From positions 20,501 through 84,500 of the forward strand of contig WNNJ02003637.1 of the NCBI GenBank assembly GCA_012934845.2: a stretch of DNA of 64,000 nt, in the 5' to 3' direction. This document shows positions 11,561-21,735 of this stretch, in pieces (positions within the stretch are counted from its first letter, which is position 1; each line of letters starts with the position of its first letter). The notes under the pieces are model-generated. The model saw only the letters and a list, made by a program, of their open reading frames with translations, did not search any database and was not told the DNA's origin. The position numbers and the translations under genes are program-made. The stretch comes from Pomphorhynchus laevis. Lineage: Eukaryota > Acanthocephala > Palaeacanthocephala > Echinorhynchida > Pomphorhynchidae.

Positions 11561-11984
11561 AAGATTGAGTTAGTTCAACTTAATATAAACCTATGCTTGG
11601 TCATTATTGATTTGGTTATACGGAAGGAAATGTTTAGAGGGCAATACTTGATATTATAATATATCCTTACAATGATATATGTTTTGCAGTTATTGTCTTA
11701 TTTGTATTTTGGTTTTTATGATGTCTGGTGTATTTTTAATATAATTTAAATTTGCTTGTTTGCAGTTGATTTTATTGCCTCTGTAATTTTAATTGTATTA
11801 TGCTTAATTGTTTTATTTGTACGGTATGTACTAATTTTATTTTGAATTCAATGAATTCTTGGGAATTACTAAATAAATAAATGATTCTTTTAACATACAA
11901 AAGGTTAAATAGAAAATAACAGGGATAACAAAAATTTAAGTCATCTTCGTACTTCATAATTTCCTCTTGAAGATTTCTCCCATT
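11561..11984. other. AT-rich spacer
   Basis: No gene seen; probably the Penelope 3' region followed by the tail of the LINE fragment. Confidence 0.4.
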
Positions 11985-12140
11985 TCTTATGGCCTCAGAT
12001 CTAAGGTGATATGAGCCCCCCCCAACCGATCCAACACGCCGCCTTCCGACTGAACCACCCGGGGTCTTTCACCCCCCCCCGAAGAATTAAATCGGCGCAG
12101 ACTATGCTGGGTAAACGAGAGACTAGGAGCTCAAGAGACA
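11985..12140 (-). mobile_element. 3'-end fragment of the Jockey-like LINE
   Basis: The minus-strand translation repeats the C-terminus of the LINE ORF2 at 5572 (LELLVSRLPSIV, then KDPGWFSRKAACWIGWG), with extra C/G bases in the homopolymer runs. This is a 5'-truncated copy of the same family. Confidence 0.88.
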
Positions 12141-12424
12141 AAAATGCACGGTTAGATATTGGCTGCAATAGCCTTTTTTGCGGAAACACAGAGCGCACTT
12201 TCATAGATATTTGTATTTTTAATATACATGCATTTAACTACCATGTCCAACGTAAGTTGTCCAAATATAACGAAAGAATACGCGAAGTCGAACACGCCAG
12301 TTTCTTACCATTTGTCGTCTTCAGTTCAGGGAGTCTCGCTATCGATTCAAATCGTTGCTTACAGACAATCGAGCACAAGCTTGCAGACAAGTTTCAGACA
12401 AACTACGTTAGTGTGATCAAGTAG
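12134..12424 (+). pseudogene. C-terminal fragment of a restriction-like-endonuclease RT polyprotein
   Basis: The frame contains ARLDI, then TFIDICIFN about 20 residues later, then YNERIREVEHASFLPFV and KLADKF. This follows the R-x-D...D pattern and trailing helices at the C-terminus of the RT relics at 29.4-32 kb and 45.4-46.8 kb (minus). Only the final nuclease-like part remains. The upstream end abuts the LINE fragment, so the long frame starting at 12011 is a chimera of two repeats. Confidence 0.65.
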
Positions 12425-12824
12425 CTCCGAGGATCCGTTGGATTACTTCTTATGCACGGAATTTCTATGAGTATTCGACTGCCCCGTTCAAAACTTCATC
12501 ATCCTGTTGGAAATTGCTTCAATCGCTGATTACAAAAATCCAATATTTCGACGGCACTACGGCATGTCATCTTCGTGGTCTAGAAATAAAACACATTGGT
12601 AAAAGGAATTAAAAAGTGCAAAAGACAAATACAAAAACACTCCCTACTGATTGTTCATCCATTGTCCATCTGTACTGATGGTTAGCGATATAATTACTTA
12701 CTACATAAGAATATGTACCATAACTAGCAATAATGGATATGACAGAATGGACTTTTTATGGACTCGGCAAAATGTACATAAAACCATAATATTTCGCTTA
12801 CTGAAAAATACTAAAAGTATTTTT
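12425..12824. other. Spacer without recognised gene
   Basis: Moderately AT-rich. An open frame at 12651-12896 has no recognisable domain and is not called. Confidence 0.4.
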
Positions 12825-12944
12825 CTGTTGATGCTAACAGAAGTTAGCAAATATAATAAATTTCTCAAAGTTGAAATGACAAGACGCCTCGCATGAGGTA
12901 GAAAATTTATTGAATTTTCGATTCCAGTTTGGAATCATCTTCAG
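12825..12944. ncRNA. Two hammerhead-like cores in inverted orientation
   Basis: On the minus strand 12944-12901 reads CTGAAGA, then a 7-bp stem (GATTCCA/TGGAATC) with a 2-3 nt loop, then GAAAA, then an A/T stem ending in TTC. This fits the hammerhead core CUGANGA - stem II - GAAA - stem III - NUH. A degenerate plus-strand partner at 12825-12868 shows TTGATGCTAACAGAAGTTAG. A matching stem I is not obvious, so activity is doubtful. Such motifs are known from Penelope-like element termini. Confidence 0.45.
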
Positions 12945-13074
12945 AAATCTGAAACAAGTAAAATGTTAAGGATATAAAAAGAAAAAGGTAAAAACAAAGA
13001 TGCACATTAGGTAGATCCTCACGTTGTGCTGCCAGGTCTACGAATGTGTTAGCAAACTTCACAAAGAACGATGA

Positions 13075-13536
13075 TCAATCACGATTTAGAATTAAACGGT
13101 AGCCATCATTCTCATTTAAGTCCGGCTTCAATTCTTCAATCCAGAGTGACTTGCATATTCGCCTTTCAAATTTTCTTTGGATAGAATAAATAACTTCAAC
13201 ATTATTAAAATCAATATTGTGTCCTGTACTTAAGGCATGCTGAGCCACAGCTGAGTGGGCAGTAGTGCGTAGGGCTGAAGGATGCTCTTTCACCCTGGTT
13301 TTTAAAACCCTACCAGTTTGTCCTATATAAAAGAGAACGCAATCAAGACAGTTTATCCGATAAATTACTCCTTTTATCTCATTGGTCCTTTTTACACTAG
13401 TCATCATTCTAATTAATTTATAATTGCATTCATTGTAGATAGGACTAATGGGCAAATTAGACTCCATTATAAGCTTTCTCACCCTATTTTTAACGAGCTT
13501 TGACACCCATCCACACTCAGGTATCAAAAATTTCAA
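13075..13536 (-). pseudogene. GIY-YIG endonuclease C-terminus of a Penelope-like element
   Basis: The 153-codon frame contains the linker KLVKNRVRKLI, then KGVIYRINCLDC, YIGQTGR and TRVKEH, then SAVAQHALSTGHNIDF and ending in WIEELKPDLNEND. These are the GIY-YIG core (here GVIY...YIG), the catalytic Arg region and the conserved C-terminal Glu segment of canonical Penelope-like elements, where the nuclease follows the RT. No RT lies upstream (rightward), where a low-complexity AAATTT stretch begins, so this is a 5'-truncated copy. The nuclease core looks intact. Confidence 0.9.
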
Positions 13537-13640
13537 AATTTGAAAATTTTTGTATCTTTATCAAATTTCAAAAATTTCAAAAATTTGAAAATTTTTCAAA
13601 TTTCAAAAATTTGAAAATTTTCGTATCTTTATCTCTTTGA
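13537..13640. repeat. Low-complexity AAATTT-rich repeat
   Basis: Alternating TTTCAAAAATTTGAAAATTT words form overlapping short palindromes between two retroelement fragments. Confidence 0.8.
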
Positions 13641-13710
13641 AAAAAGAGATAAAGACTTTCTGTTTATATAAATAAAATATTTAAAGTAATTAATTATTTA
13701 ATATTTAAAG

Positions 13711-14859
13711 GGTATAAAAATTGAATCAGATGATAAAACTACACCTATATTATATTGGAATCCAAAATTACATAAAAATCCAATAAAACCTAAGTTCATA
13801 TGTAGTGCGTTTAAATGTACATTAAAACCACTTTCTGTCTATATGAATAAAATACTTAAAGTAATTAAAGCACACTTTAAAAGATATTGTAAGGTAATCG
13901 AAATTAACACTGGTATAAAACACTGTTTCAGTATTAATTCTACAAAAGAACTTTTAGAACAGGCAAAAGGAATAAATTTTCAAAATATAAATGCATCCGA
14001 TTTTAGTACGCTTTATACAAATCTAGATTTAGTAGATATTAAAGAAGCGTTAGTAAAATTAATTAATCTTATATTCGGAAAAATATATACATATATATGT
14101 TATAATAATTATAACGCCTATCTAACAAAAATTAAACCATCAAATAAATATAAATATATGGATAAAATTGAATTAATGGAATCCTTAAATATTTTGATAA
14201 ATCAAAATTATTTAAATGTAGGGACATCTCTATTTAGACAAGTAAAAGGTGTTCCAATGGGTGGTAATAGTAGCCCAATTATAGCTGACTTGTTTTTAAG
14301 CTTTATAGAATATGAATTTGTTCATAACTGTGTAAAAACTAAATCTAAGCAATATAAATATATGAAATATATGTTTCGATACATTGATGATATATGTGTA
14401 TTTAATTCTAATAATTTTTATTCAATTAGTGAGCACATTTATCCAGAAAGCCTTATTCTTAACAAAACCAATATGAATGATAAAGAAGGTGTATATCTAG
14501 ATATGAACATTAAATTAACATTTTCTAAAACTACTATTAATTTATATCGTAAAGATGACATATTTAAATTTACAAGAAACATATTTTTGCATGAGCATTC
14601 ATGCATACCATATAATATAAAATATAATACATTAAATAATGAAATTTTAAGAATTGCAACAATATGTAATGATATTGACTTTCTTCAAAATCATTTAAAT
14701 AATTTAATAGATACATATTTTAAACTAGATTACTATAAAAATAATATCAAGCAGAAAATAGTAAAATATATAAATCAACACAATAATATACAGAATAAAT
14801 TTAAACTCTTAAGTGGCAAATTTTTATGGATGCATAATAAATTATATACTTTGTATTAG
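13711..14859 (+). CDS. Penelope-like reverse transcriptase, 5'-truncated open frame
   Basis: The frame is open from about 13711; the first ATG is at 13843. It carries KNPIKPKFICSAFKCTLKPLS, catalytic DFSTLYTNLDL, VKGVPMGGNSSP (motif B') and catalytic FRYIDDICVF, followed by YLDMNIKL and a thumb with FLHEHSCIPYN. These are the RT blocks of Penelope-like elements, which use a free 3' end to prime cDNA synthesis. The end KLYTLY-stop is followed by the family 3' UTR. Codon usage is extremely AT-rich, like the genome background and unlike the GC-richer RT relics, which suggests long residence. It lacks the N-terminal GIY-YIG domain present in the 51.3-kb copy. Confidence 0.85.
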   Translation, partial: GIKIESDDKTTPILYWNPKLHKNPIKPKFICSAFKCTLKPLSVYMNKILKVIKAHFKRYCKVIEINTGIKHCFSINSTKELLEQAKGINFQNINASDFSTLYTNLDLVDIKEALVKLINLIFGKIYTYICYNNYNAYLTKIKPSNKYKYMDKIELMESLNILINQNYLNVGTSLFRQVKGVPMGGNSSPIIADLFLSFIEYEFVHNCVKTKSKQYKYMKYMFRYIDDICVFNSNNFYSISEHIYPESLILNKTNMNDKEGVYLDMNIKLTFSKTTINLYRKDDIFKFTRNIFLHEHSCIPYNIKYNTLNNEILRIATICNDIDFLQNHLNNLIDTYFKLDYYKNNIKQKIVKYINQHNNIQNKFKLLSGKFLWMHNKLYTLY

Positions 14860-14923
14860 AATAAGATACTATATAATCAAATTTAATAAGAAGAAATACG
14901 TCCTTATAACACATTCGGTTCCA

Positions 14924-14972
14924 CTGCTATGTTGGGTAGAGTAGTTAGGGGCCGAAACTTGATAGCATAGCA
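14924..14972 (+). ncRNA. Decayed hammerhead-like motif in Penelope 3' region
   Basis: CTGCTATG pairs with the downstream CATAGCAG arm to form an outer stem. Inside are a degenerate CUGAUGA box (TAGAGTAG), GGGGC, then CGAAAC and a cleavage-like ATA directly before the 3' arm. The copy at 35651-35698 has a better box (CGATGA) and GAAAC. It resembles a type I hammerhead that has lost stem II pairing. Confidence 0.4.
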
Positions 14973-15129
14973 GTTCCTCCTGATGGCCTCTAATCCTTAT
15001 TATGATACAACGTCTGTTATTTATTAGTCAATTCATAAAAATGACGTTTATTTTAAATTTCAATTTTAATAAGTAGTACGCTTTCAATTTCAATTAGTAC
15101 GCTTTATACAAATCTAGATTTAGTAGATA

Positions 15130-15475
15130 GAATAGAATAGAATTTATTTAGAGTGGCCTTTGTGGTGAATAGAACCACTTACAGGCCAACTATAAAAATT
15201 AAAAGACAAATTTACGTCCGATGAATGTTTGAACTTGTATGTAGAGTTATTGAAATGACTGCGGGTTAAAGTGTTATTTTAGTTCGTTTGCAAGAAGTAA
15301 GGCGATCAAGGAAGTTTTGAAGTGTTTAAGCGACGTCAATGATTTTGTGTCACGAGGAGGTTTGATCCAAAGGCGTGGTGCAGCGATGGTGAGCGAACGA
15401 TATCCATGATTACCGTTGTGACGGGGGACGAAAAGCGAGTAGGAGCGATGACTTCTTAGGGAGAGACCTAAAAAG
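15130..15475 (-). mobile_element. 3' end of a CR1/L2-like LINE
   Basis: Reading leftward the translation gives SLFVPRHNGNHGYRSLTI, AAPRLW and then LKHFKTSLIALLL. This is the conserved ORF2 C-terminus of CR1/L2-type LINEs (R-S-F...AAP-LW-LP). It ends leftward in AATAGAATAGAAT, a short tandem tail typical of that group. It sits between two Penelope fragments. Confidence 0.75.
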
Positions 15476-15904
15476 CTTTATTATGTTATACTAATGAAAG
15501 AGGTTAATTCTAATGATTTAAATGTAAATCCAACATATGAACGTAGTGAGTTGAGTTTAGAAACAATTATTACAAGTCACTGTTCTATAATGGATAAAAA
15601 GGGTATAAAGGTTGAATTAGATAATAAAACTATACCTATATTATATTGGAATCCAAAATTACATAAAAATCCAATAAAACCTAGGTTCATATGTAGTGCG
15701 TTTAAATGTACATTAAAACCACTTTCTGCCTATATGAATAAAATACTTAAAGTAATTAAAACACACCTTAAAAAATATTGTAGGGTAATCGAAATTAATA
15801 CTGGTATAAAACACTGTTTCAGTACTAATTCTACAAAAGAATTTTTAGAACAAACAAAAGGAATAAAGTTTCAGAATATAAATATGTATATAATTTATGA
15901 CAAA
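15476..15904 (+). pseudogene. Penelope-like RT N-terminal fragment
   Basis: The frame has KEVNSNDLNVNPTYERSELS, LYWNPKLHKNPIKPRF and ICSAFKCTLKPLSAYMNKIL, the segment just N-terminal to the catalytic palm in the copy at 13711. It ends after GIKFQNIN, where homology stops. It is 3'-truncated by a break before the first catalytic Asp. Confidence 0.85.
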
Positions 15905-16404
15905 TAATTTATAATCAATTACAGGCATAAGCCTGTATACTGGCTTAGAAGGAAGAAAGTGTCCGAAAAGCAAAATTTCAACTGACTAATGCTGGTATAC
16001 AGACTATGATAAACCGACAGGGGCTATATTAGTTAATCTATAATAAAATAACAATTTATAGGTTAGTCAGTTAATCTGTAGTAAATGTACTACAATCATC
16101 CCCTCTGTGGAAATCTTTCAAATACTGTGGAGGTCTTCATACTCTTCTTGGTCGTTCGATGTGATCGATCCTCGTTGACTGTTCGAGTAATGACAAGGTG
16201 TCACTACTGGTCGATGTGTTTTGTTCCTCCTCCAAAACATCTCATTTCGGATATTTCAAGTCTACGCTCACGGTGACATATTTACCTATATTTAATCTTT
16301 TAATGCATGCATCAAATAGATAGTCTCATTCTTCTGAATCTAGAGTCTGAAAATACTGCTAGTATTTCAATTTTATCAGACAAGCCTTCGAGTCGCTATA
16401 AAGT
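15905..16404. other. Spacer
   Basis: No gene recognised. A small perfect hairpin ACAGGC-ATAA-GCCTGT lies near 15921-15936. Confidence 0.4.
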
Positions 16405-17112
16405 ACTAAATTGTTGTGTTTTCCAACATTGCAAATCAAACGCTCAATGGTAATTTTTAGTACAAGCAAACACAAGCGTCTACAAATGACTGTCCGCAAA
16501 AATATCGGCATGAGATTTTTGGCGTAAAAATCTCCTGAAAATTTATTCACCCCTAAAATGAAAAATTTCAAAGAAAATATAATCAGGAGCAATAAAGGAA
16601 AGGAAAAGATAGCTTATGAAGGATATTTCTACACTATTTTTGGCGTAAAAATCTCCTGGAAATTTATTCACCCCTAAAATGAGAAATTTCAAAGAAAATA
16701 TAATCATATGAATGTAATCATAAAAATATAATCATAAAAATGATACTTGCTTTGAGCTTTATTCCCCCTTCCTTTATTGCTCCTGATTACCTAAATTGCT
16801 TCACTACCTAAACACTACTTAAACACTACCTAAGCACTACCTAAACACTACCTAAACACTAGGTAGTGTTTCTACACTACTTAATAGTGTAGAAATATCC
16901 TTCATAAGCTATCTTTTCCTTTCCTTTATTGCTCCTGATTTTATTTTCTTTGAAATTTTTTATTTTAGGGTGAATAAATTTTCAGGAGATATTTACGCCA
17001 AAAATCTCCTGCGGAGATTTTTGCGCTCAACTAAATTTTTGTGTTTTCCAACATTGCAAATTAAACGCTCAATGGTAACTTTTAGTACAAGCAAACACAA
17101 GCGTCTACAAAT
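16405..17112. mobile_element. Fold-back element bounded by ~84-bp direct repeats
   Basis: Direct repeats at 16405-16488 and 17030-17112 (TTGTGTTTTCCAACATTGCA, then CAAACACAAGCGTCTACAAA) flank a large inverted repeat of about 120 bp. Its left arm is about 16518-16640 and its right arm about 16880-17003, sharing GGCGTAAAAATCTCCTG and CAGGAGCAATAAAGGAAAGG. A partial second copy of the left arm lies at 16640-16706. The centre holds a CTACCTAAACA-type tandem repeat at about 16800-16865. No transposase is encoded. I infer a non-autonomous element, type unknown. Confidence 0.75.
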
Positions 17113-17639
17113 ATATAATTTATAATTTATTAAAGTAAAAGCTAATGTTTTATATACATATTTCTTCTTCTCCTCCTTTTTGCTTCTCGACTCCAACCAA
17201 ATATGGGGTCCTAATCTAGCTTCCCTTTTATTCTTTTCTTCAGGCATCGATTGAAATGTTTGCCCGGTATTAGAAGCACGTAAGGTCAAGCGCATATGAA
17301 AAATTAATTAAACTAATAAATCCGCACACTTTCAAAAATAAGAAAAAAATCAATCTAGTACAAAAAAATAAAAATTATTCAAAAGCCTTAATTTTTCTAT
17401 TGTAAAATAAAACATTTATTTATTATTATTTTTTTAATTTCTATTTCATTCAAGAAAAATTTAGTAAGATGCACAGTCGTTTTAAAAATAGATAGCGTTG
17501 TTCTGCAGGGCGATTGTTTGAGTAAAAATACAGTCTGCTCAATGCGAACGCATTGAGCACGATTACAATCTACCCAAACTGACATTTAATCGTCTCGCTC
17601 TCTCAAATATACGTATACCTTTTCGAACTAATTTAAAAC
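17113..17639. other. AT-rich spacer
   Basis: No convincing coding region. Confidence 0.4.
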
Positions 17640-18410
17640 ACCTAGCCATATCTGACCGATGATGCAAACATGGTTCGAAGACGGATCCTAGAATGCGCAC
17701 ACGACGATTTCGATTCACTGGAAGATAATCAAGGAGACGAGTGTGCTTTCCAGGACGCTGAAATCTCTAATGAATAAAGTTGCTCTTCGTTGGGTTTAAA
17801 GACAAACCTAACTTCGCTAAGCGATGAGCAACAATACCCATTACAGACTTCATACGCCCTTCGAACCTTGCATCCGACAGAGTGTTTCTTTTAAATGCAA
17901 TCGAGATGTTGTCCGCATAAATGATGGGGTGGGTGTTCCTACCCAAAACCCTCCAGAACTCCCGTTGTCACTATCATATAAACGATAGGAGACAGAGAAG
18001 AGCCCTGAGGAAGTCCTTTGTTGAGATGATAGTAATTACTTGCGTCATCATCCAAGTAGAAAGTTCTTTCTTTCAAAATGCCTAGGACACGACGCAACAT
18101 ATTACTCGGCATCCCATCACCGGTCAACGTTGTACTTATTGCATCATGCCCCAGGTTGTCGAAGGCTGTCGACACATGCAGCGAATAGATGACTGCAGGT
18201 CGACTGTTGCTAGTGAGAAAACTCTACATGAACCTTACTGCCTTAACAGTTCCCCTTCCTCTACGAAAACCGTGTTTGAGCTCTCCCAACATATCACGAT
18301 CCTCGTAGAATCGGGAAAGGTTCCTAGCAAGAGCCGTCTTATATACCATAACAATATTATTACATATTGTTATGGGTCTTGTGTCTTTAGCACTGTTCCT
18401 GAATATTAAA
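17640..18410 (-). pseudogene. Non-LTR reverse transcriptase relic
   Basis: Reading leftward in broken frames: a GFRRGRGTVKAV-like block, the catalytic VSTAFDNLGHDAIS, then FYLDDDASNYYHLNKGLPQG, SSLSPIVYMI and, with a shift, a IIYADNISIAF-like motif C in which the second Asp is changed to Asn. The post-palm part gives LGLSLNPTK. This is a Jockey/I-type RT without its flanking domains. Several stops and frame changes show it is dead. Confidence 0.75.
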
Positions 18411-18414
18411 AATG

Positions 18415-18850
18415 CAGATCAGGATGGGTATATTTCAAACAAAAATTATAATTATTATGTATGCCGATGATCTAGTAATTCTGACTTCAGATGTTGTTGA
18501 CGGTCACTATCATAAAAAACTAAATTGATTTAATTCAGAAGAGGAGATAGAGTAAAACTAGATGACAAGATTTCATAAAAAAATTCTATAGTTTAAGATT
18601 AAAACTAGATGACTAGAGTTCTATGAAATTCTACCAAGTCTCACAAGTAGTTTATCTTTCAACCAAATCCCCCAAGTACTTTAGAGTTGATCTTACAACT
18701 TGATGGTCATTTGGCAGTCATATGAAATATAGGCGTCAACCTTAGTTCGGCTGTTAACAGGCAAGCAGTTCATTTCAGAAAAATTCGTATAGAAGAAAAA
18801 TATGAAGCAAACAATATATTTTGAACAGAACATATAAACCACGAGAATAC
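18415..18850 (+). pseudogene. RT palm/thumb fragment (YADD)
   Basis: About 18450-18530 reads IIMYADDLVILTSDV in frame, the catalytic motif C of a non-LTR RT. A decayed thumb follows with GVNLSSAVNRQAVHFRK and RIEEKYEAN. It lies head to head with the minus-strand relic that ends at 18410. Confidence 0.65.
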
Positions 18851-19165
18851 AAGATATTTTATTTGATAAAGAATTTCTAGCATCAATAGCAATGCAACAA
18901 ATCTAGAAAAAGTTTAATAGCCAAAAAGGCATTTAACACGACGAGTTACACGGACAATGTTTTACGCACGGATACCATAATAAACTATGTCTATTCGGCT
19001 CTAATATGAACAACTGGCAAGTAAACTTGAAATTTCTTAATCATTGCGTAAAAAGGCATTTGTATTTAAATGGTTTAGATACAATATGATAAGATGAGAT
19101 TATTCAGGATCAATTTTAGACCTTTGAAAAATATATTTATTGATTTGGTTCTTTTTTCAATTGAA

Positions 19166-19241
19166 TATTTTCTTAAGGTATTTATGTTAATTTATTTTCT
19201 TAAGGTATTTATGTTAATTTATTTTCTTAAGGTATTTATTA
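19166..19241. repeat. 27-bp tandem repeat, ~2.8 copies
   Basis: The unit contains TTTTCTTAAGGTATTTATG. Its length is a multiple of three, so the frame through it (19094-19417) stays open as a YFLKVFMLI repeat. I regard that frame as incidental. Confidence 0.85.
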
Positions 19242-19499
19242 TAGGGCTTGGTTATATTATTCCCAAGAACCTTAGTACGTTTTACGGTTGCGATTTCTTT
19301 TATTTTGGTATGATTTGTGTAAATATATTTGTCAATTTATTTCTGCCAACATCCAAAGATAGAGGTGCAGAGCCTGTAATAAAGTATCTCAGAAAACTAA
19401 TATCGATGATATGGTGATTAATAATTTGAAACTTTTTTGATATGAATTTAAATAAAAAAAATAATACAAAAATTATATAGTTTTAATTTTATAAATTTA

Positions 19500-21260
19500 T
19501 TATAATGAATAATAAACTAGATAATCAAATTTTATCAAAGGAAATACATCATTAACATGTACACGACATCGCTAGATAAAGATCAACTAATTTATCATTT
19601 ACGGTAATATTAATAAAACCAAAATTGATGATAAAGAAGGTATATATCTAGATATAAGCATTAAATTAACATCCATTTAAAATGCTTTTAATTTATATCG
19701 TAAAGATGTAAATATTTATTAATTATTTAATAAATATTATTATTTAATACGTAACTATTTAGTATTACGGTAATTATAAATAAATCTAAATTATATAAAG
19801 ATATTAAATATATGTTTTGATATATTGATGATATATGTGTATTTAACTCTAATAAGTTTTATTCAATAAGCGAAGAGTTTTATTCAAATAGCTTTGTTCT
19901 TAATCAATCAATTAATAATCCTTTAAGGGTTGAAACGTGAAATGTAGGTCTGGGCCAGCAGTTGATGGGAACTACCTAGGCTGATTAGTAGCGTCCTGAT
20001 GTATCAAGAATTAAAATAAACCTATAAAAACACAGAAGAATTTCATCTCACATATGCAATCAAGTTAGATTAAAATATAATTATTTCAATCAATCAATCA
20101 ATAATCCTTTATTTTTACAAGATGAACATGTATCTTTGTTCATACGATAGACAAAATTTGAAGGCATGAAAAAAATATATATACAAGTAGGAAAATTAAA
20201 ATTACACATAATATTCTCAAAATGTCTTAAAATTACACAATAAACAGTTAAATAGCAGACGTTCTGAGTAGTAATGCTGTAAGTAAGAAGCTGCGCTTTA
20301 GCTTTTTTGTATGAGCAAGCTTAACTATGTTATTTGACTTTCGTAGATCGTATCGCTTTTCCATCCCTAAATATTGTGATGATGAAATTGTCAATAAATA
20401 TTCTACAATGGATGCACGCGATTTCTTTTTTAAAATTCTGCTCATTGAAACTTCAAGTGGTTCTATATTCTTGCCACATATTTGCTGCCCTCAATTATGA
20501 ATGCAAAAAAGCTTTTTAATTTCAAACGATGTCATGTCACAAAGTGTAGGATATGCATATAGTAGAATTGAACGTATGGTTACATTGTATACAAGCTCTA
20601 GCTGGTAGTCAAATACACCATTTTGCTTAAACACTTTTAAAAAGTATAGACGCCTAACACATTTAGATGCGGTATCTTCAACATGCCTCTTCCAGACAAG
20701 TTCGAGTCAAATATCAAGCTCAAAATCTTTAAGTAACTGACTCGCTCTAGACCAAAGTTTAATAACATTGAATTAGAATGAGGTCGTTTAAACGCAAACA
20801 TATTTTTGCATGAGCATTCATGCATACTATATAATATAAAATATAATACATTAAATAATGAAATTTTAAGAATTGCAACAATATGTAATGATATTGGCTT
20901 TCTTCAAAATCATTTAAATTATTTAATAGATACATATTTCAAACTAAGTTACTATAAAATAAAATCAAACAGAAAATCATAATAGAAAATTATTTTAAAC
21001 TATGTTATAATAGTAAAATTTATTAATCAGCACAATAATATTATAAAAAATAATACATTAAATAATAGCATTATAAGAATTGCCATAATATGTATTTGAC
21101 TTTCTTTAAAATCGATATAGTTCTTTTAAATCGTATTATTTATTAGTCTATTAATAAAAATTGGTTTTTATTTAAAATTTTAATTTTTATTAGAATAAAA
21201 ATTGGTATTAGAATATAATCCTAGATAGTCAAATTTCATCGGAGGAAATACGTCATTTAC
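19500..21260 (+). mobile_element. Cluster of Penelope-like fragments interrupted by a LINE
   Basis: 19500-19560 resembles the family 3' end. About 19606-19700 and 19790-19910 are two partial RT palm fragments (DDKEGIYLDISIKL-like; YIDDICVFNSNKFYSIS). 20795-20960 matches the thumb (IFLHEHSCI-like, then NIKYNTLNNEILRIATIC). About 21190-21260 is the 3' end again. All are broken. The LINE fragment at 20090-20800 separates them. Confidence 0.7.
20090..20800 (-). mobile_element. CR1/L2-like LINE 3' fragment
   Basis: Leftward translation shows RPHSNSMLLNFGLERVSYLK, a LIFDSNLS block (RT thumb), then SILLYAYPTLCDMTSFEIKK, SMSRILKKKSRASI and KLKRSFLL. This is the thumb and C-terminus of a non-LTR RT. 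The left end is AATCAATCAATCAATAATCC, a (CAAT)n tail. The right end joins Penelope thumb sequence at about 20797. Confidence 0.7.
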
Positions 21261-21576
21261 AAAAATAATAATGTCTTTGTATCATTTATCTGCAACAAAA
21301 AAACTGACAAATGTGAGTACGTAACAAAAAGAGAAGTGTACATAGATATACTGTTAAAAACTTTGTCGTTCTTTCGGAGAAAATTTGCTATTTAAGCAAC
21401 TTGATCAGTACATTTTTACAATATTGAAACTGTTTCACGATTTTTACATTCATCCGAGTAAGGCACTTAAATCTTCAAAATATCACGAGCAAACGGTAAG
21501 TCAAACGTTTTTGTTATGCTAAAATATGTTGCGATGCTTTATTACTATTTGTTACCTCTGAATTTGATTTATGCAT

Positions 21577-21735
21577 AACAACATATATGGGGATATATAA
21601 GAATACATATATGGGGATACATATATGGGGATACATATATGGGGACATATATAGGGGATCTCATATACATATATATCCCTATACATATCCTATATATATC
21701 CCTATCCCCTATACATATATAGGGGATATTGGAGG
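21577..21735. repeat. ATACATATATGGGG minisatellite followed by its inverted counterpart
   Basis: The left half repeats CATATATGGGGATA about five times. The right half (from about 21665) carries the complementary TATATCCC/TATATCCCCTA words, so the whole can fold into a long hairpin. Confidence 0.85.

Larger units (their letters stand above)
13650..15060 (+). mobile_element. Permuted (Naiad-type) Penelope-like element, 5'-truncated
   Basis: This holds a short repeated fragment (about 13660-13700), the RT frame (13711-14859), a 3' UTR with a hammerhead-like motif (14924-14972) and a conserved 3' end near 15060. The same 3' end recurs at 35.6-35.8 kb and, inverted, at 4.87 and 34.0 kb. The related copy at 51.3-53.2 kb has GIY-YIG upstream of the RT, which is the permuted architecture described for Naiad/Chlamys elements. 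Confidence 0.75.

Noticed and set aside
12011-12424. Single 137-codon gene
   Set aside because: The first part is the antisense of a LINE 3' end and the second part an RT C-terminus; the frame is open across the junction by chance.
19094-19417. Hydrophobic 107-codon protein with YFLKVFMLI repeats
   Set aside because: It is created by a 27-bp tandem repeat whose length is a multiple of three, with no start context or homology.
21430-21500. Possible additional exon before GGTAAGTC at about 21495
   Set aside because: No 3' splice site 66 nt upstream and no LRR pattern in any frame.
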